The notes below the pieces were generated by a model that was given only the letters and a program-made list of their open reading frames with translations, searched no databases and was not told the DNA's origin. From contig JACQWZ010000051.1 of the NCBI GenBank assembly GCA_016209005.1, forward strand, positions 1 through 5,004: a DNA stretch of 5,004 nucleotides, written 5' to 3'. Origin of the DNA: Candidatus Kuenenbacteria bacterium. Its GTDB lineage: Bacteria; Patescibacteriota; Patescibacteriia; UBA2591; PGYQ01. The position numbers were made by a program, and so were the translations under genes. Shown here piece by piece: positions 4,869 through 5,004 of the stretch (position 1 is the stretch's first letter; every line of letters starts with the position of its first letter).

Positions 4869-5004
4869 ATGAAACAACCAAGAACATTTACTCCTCTTGA
4901 AAAAGCCCAAGTGGCTTTAGCTGCTATCAAAGGGGACAAAACAATCGCTCAAATCAGCAGCGCTTTTCAAATACATCCCACTCAGATTAGGAATTGGAAA
5001 AATC
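4869..5004 (+). CDS. IS3-family transposase OrfA (partial, runs off the right edge)
   Basis: The first 45 codons are visible. The protein is the HTH_Tnp_1 DNA-binding part of an IS3-type transposase: RTFTPLEKAQVALAAIKGDK, then TIAQISSAFQIHPTQIRNWK, the typical helix-turn-helix that recognises the IS ends. Full OrfA is about 90-110 residues, normally followed by a DDE catalytic OrfB made by -1 frameshifting; neither is visible here. The ATG at 4869 is at the predicted transcription start and there is no room for a Shine-Dalgarno, which suggests leaderless translation. The reading frame is intact as far as seen, so the element may be recent. Confidence 0.9.
   Translation, partial: MKQPRTFTPLEKAQVALAAIKGDKTIAQISSAFQIHPTQIRNWKN

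Larger units (their letters stand above)
4806..5004 (+). mobile_element. Left end of an IS3-family insertion sequence (partial)
   Basis: The hydrolase frame ends abruptly at about 4800. About 60 bases of non-coding DNA starting TGGTCCCATAAATCTAGACA follow, then the orfA start. The TG at the end, short left leader and OrfA-type transposase fit an IS3-family layout. The exact boundary is inferred, because the right end, partner inverted repeat and target duplication are outside the window. Confidence 0.7.

Overview
The window is AT-rich, with short, compact housekeeping-type genes, very weak or absent Shine-Dalgarno sequences, Lys/Asn/Ile-rich proteins, a ComEC that lacks the C-terminal metallo-beta-lactamase domain, and intergenic DNA full of decayed palindromic repeats. 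By inference this fits a Candidate Phyla Radiation (Patescibacteria, Parcubacteria-like) genome. There is no ribosomal RNA or other taxonomic marker in the window to prove it.

Layout: (1) 1-227 is a left flank with a short GC-richer stretch that is open in two conflicting frames, followed by tandem low-complexity repeats that abut the recJ start. (2) 228-2153 (+) is a complete recJ (single-stranded-DNA 5'-3' exonuclease) with two or three in-frame insertions made of repeat-like DNA. (3) 2154-2542 is a gene-free interval between convergent genes, made of a long imperfect inverted repeat with a nested palindromic element. (4) 2543-4120 (-) is comEC, the DNA-uptake channel. It also carries an in-frame palindromic insertion, and part of that insertion matches the intergenic element at 14 of 15 bases. 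(5) 4121-4577 holds a 14-bp inverted repeat pair, a likely bidirectional terminator and a GC-rich MITE-like element of about 175 bp with 14-bp terminal inverted repeats. (6) 4578-4799 (-) is the C-terminal remnant of an RBBP9/YdeN-like serine hydrolase, cut off by an insertion sequence. (7) 4806-5004 is the left end of an IS3-family element with promoter and the 5' part of orfA, running off the window.

RecJ (single-strand processing in recombination and repair) and ComEC (uptake of single-stranded DNA) both handle single-stranded DNA. They are convergent and separated by palindromic DNA, so they are not an operon. I did not find a new defence or biosynthetic system. The most unusual signal is the invasion of both coding and non-coding DNA by several different palindromic repeat families, with in-frame tolerance inside two conserved genes, much like Rickettsia palindromic elements.
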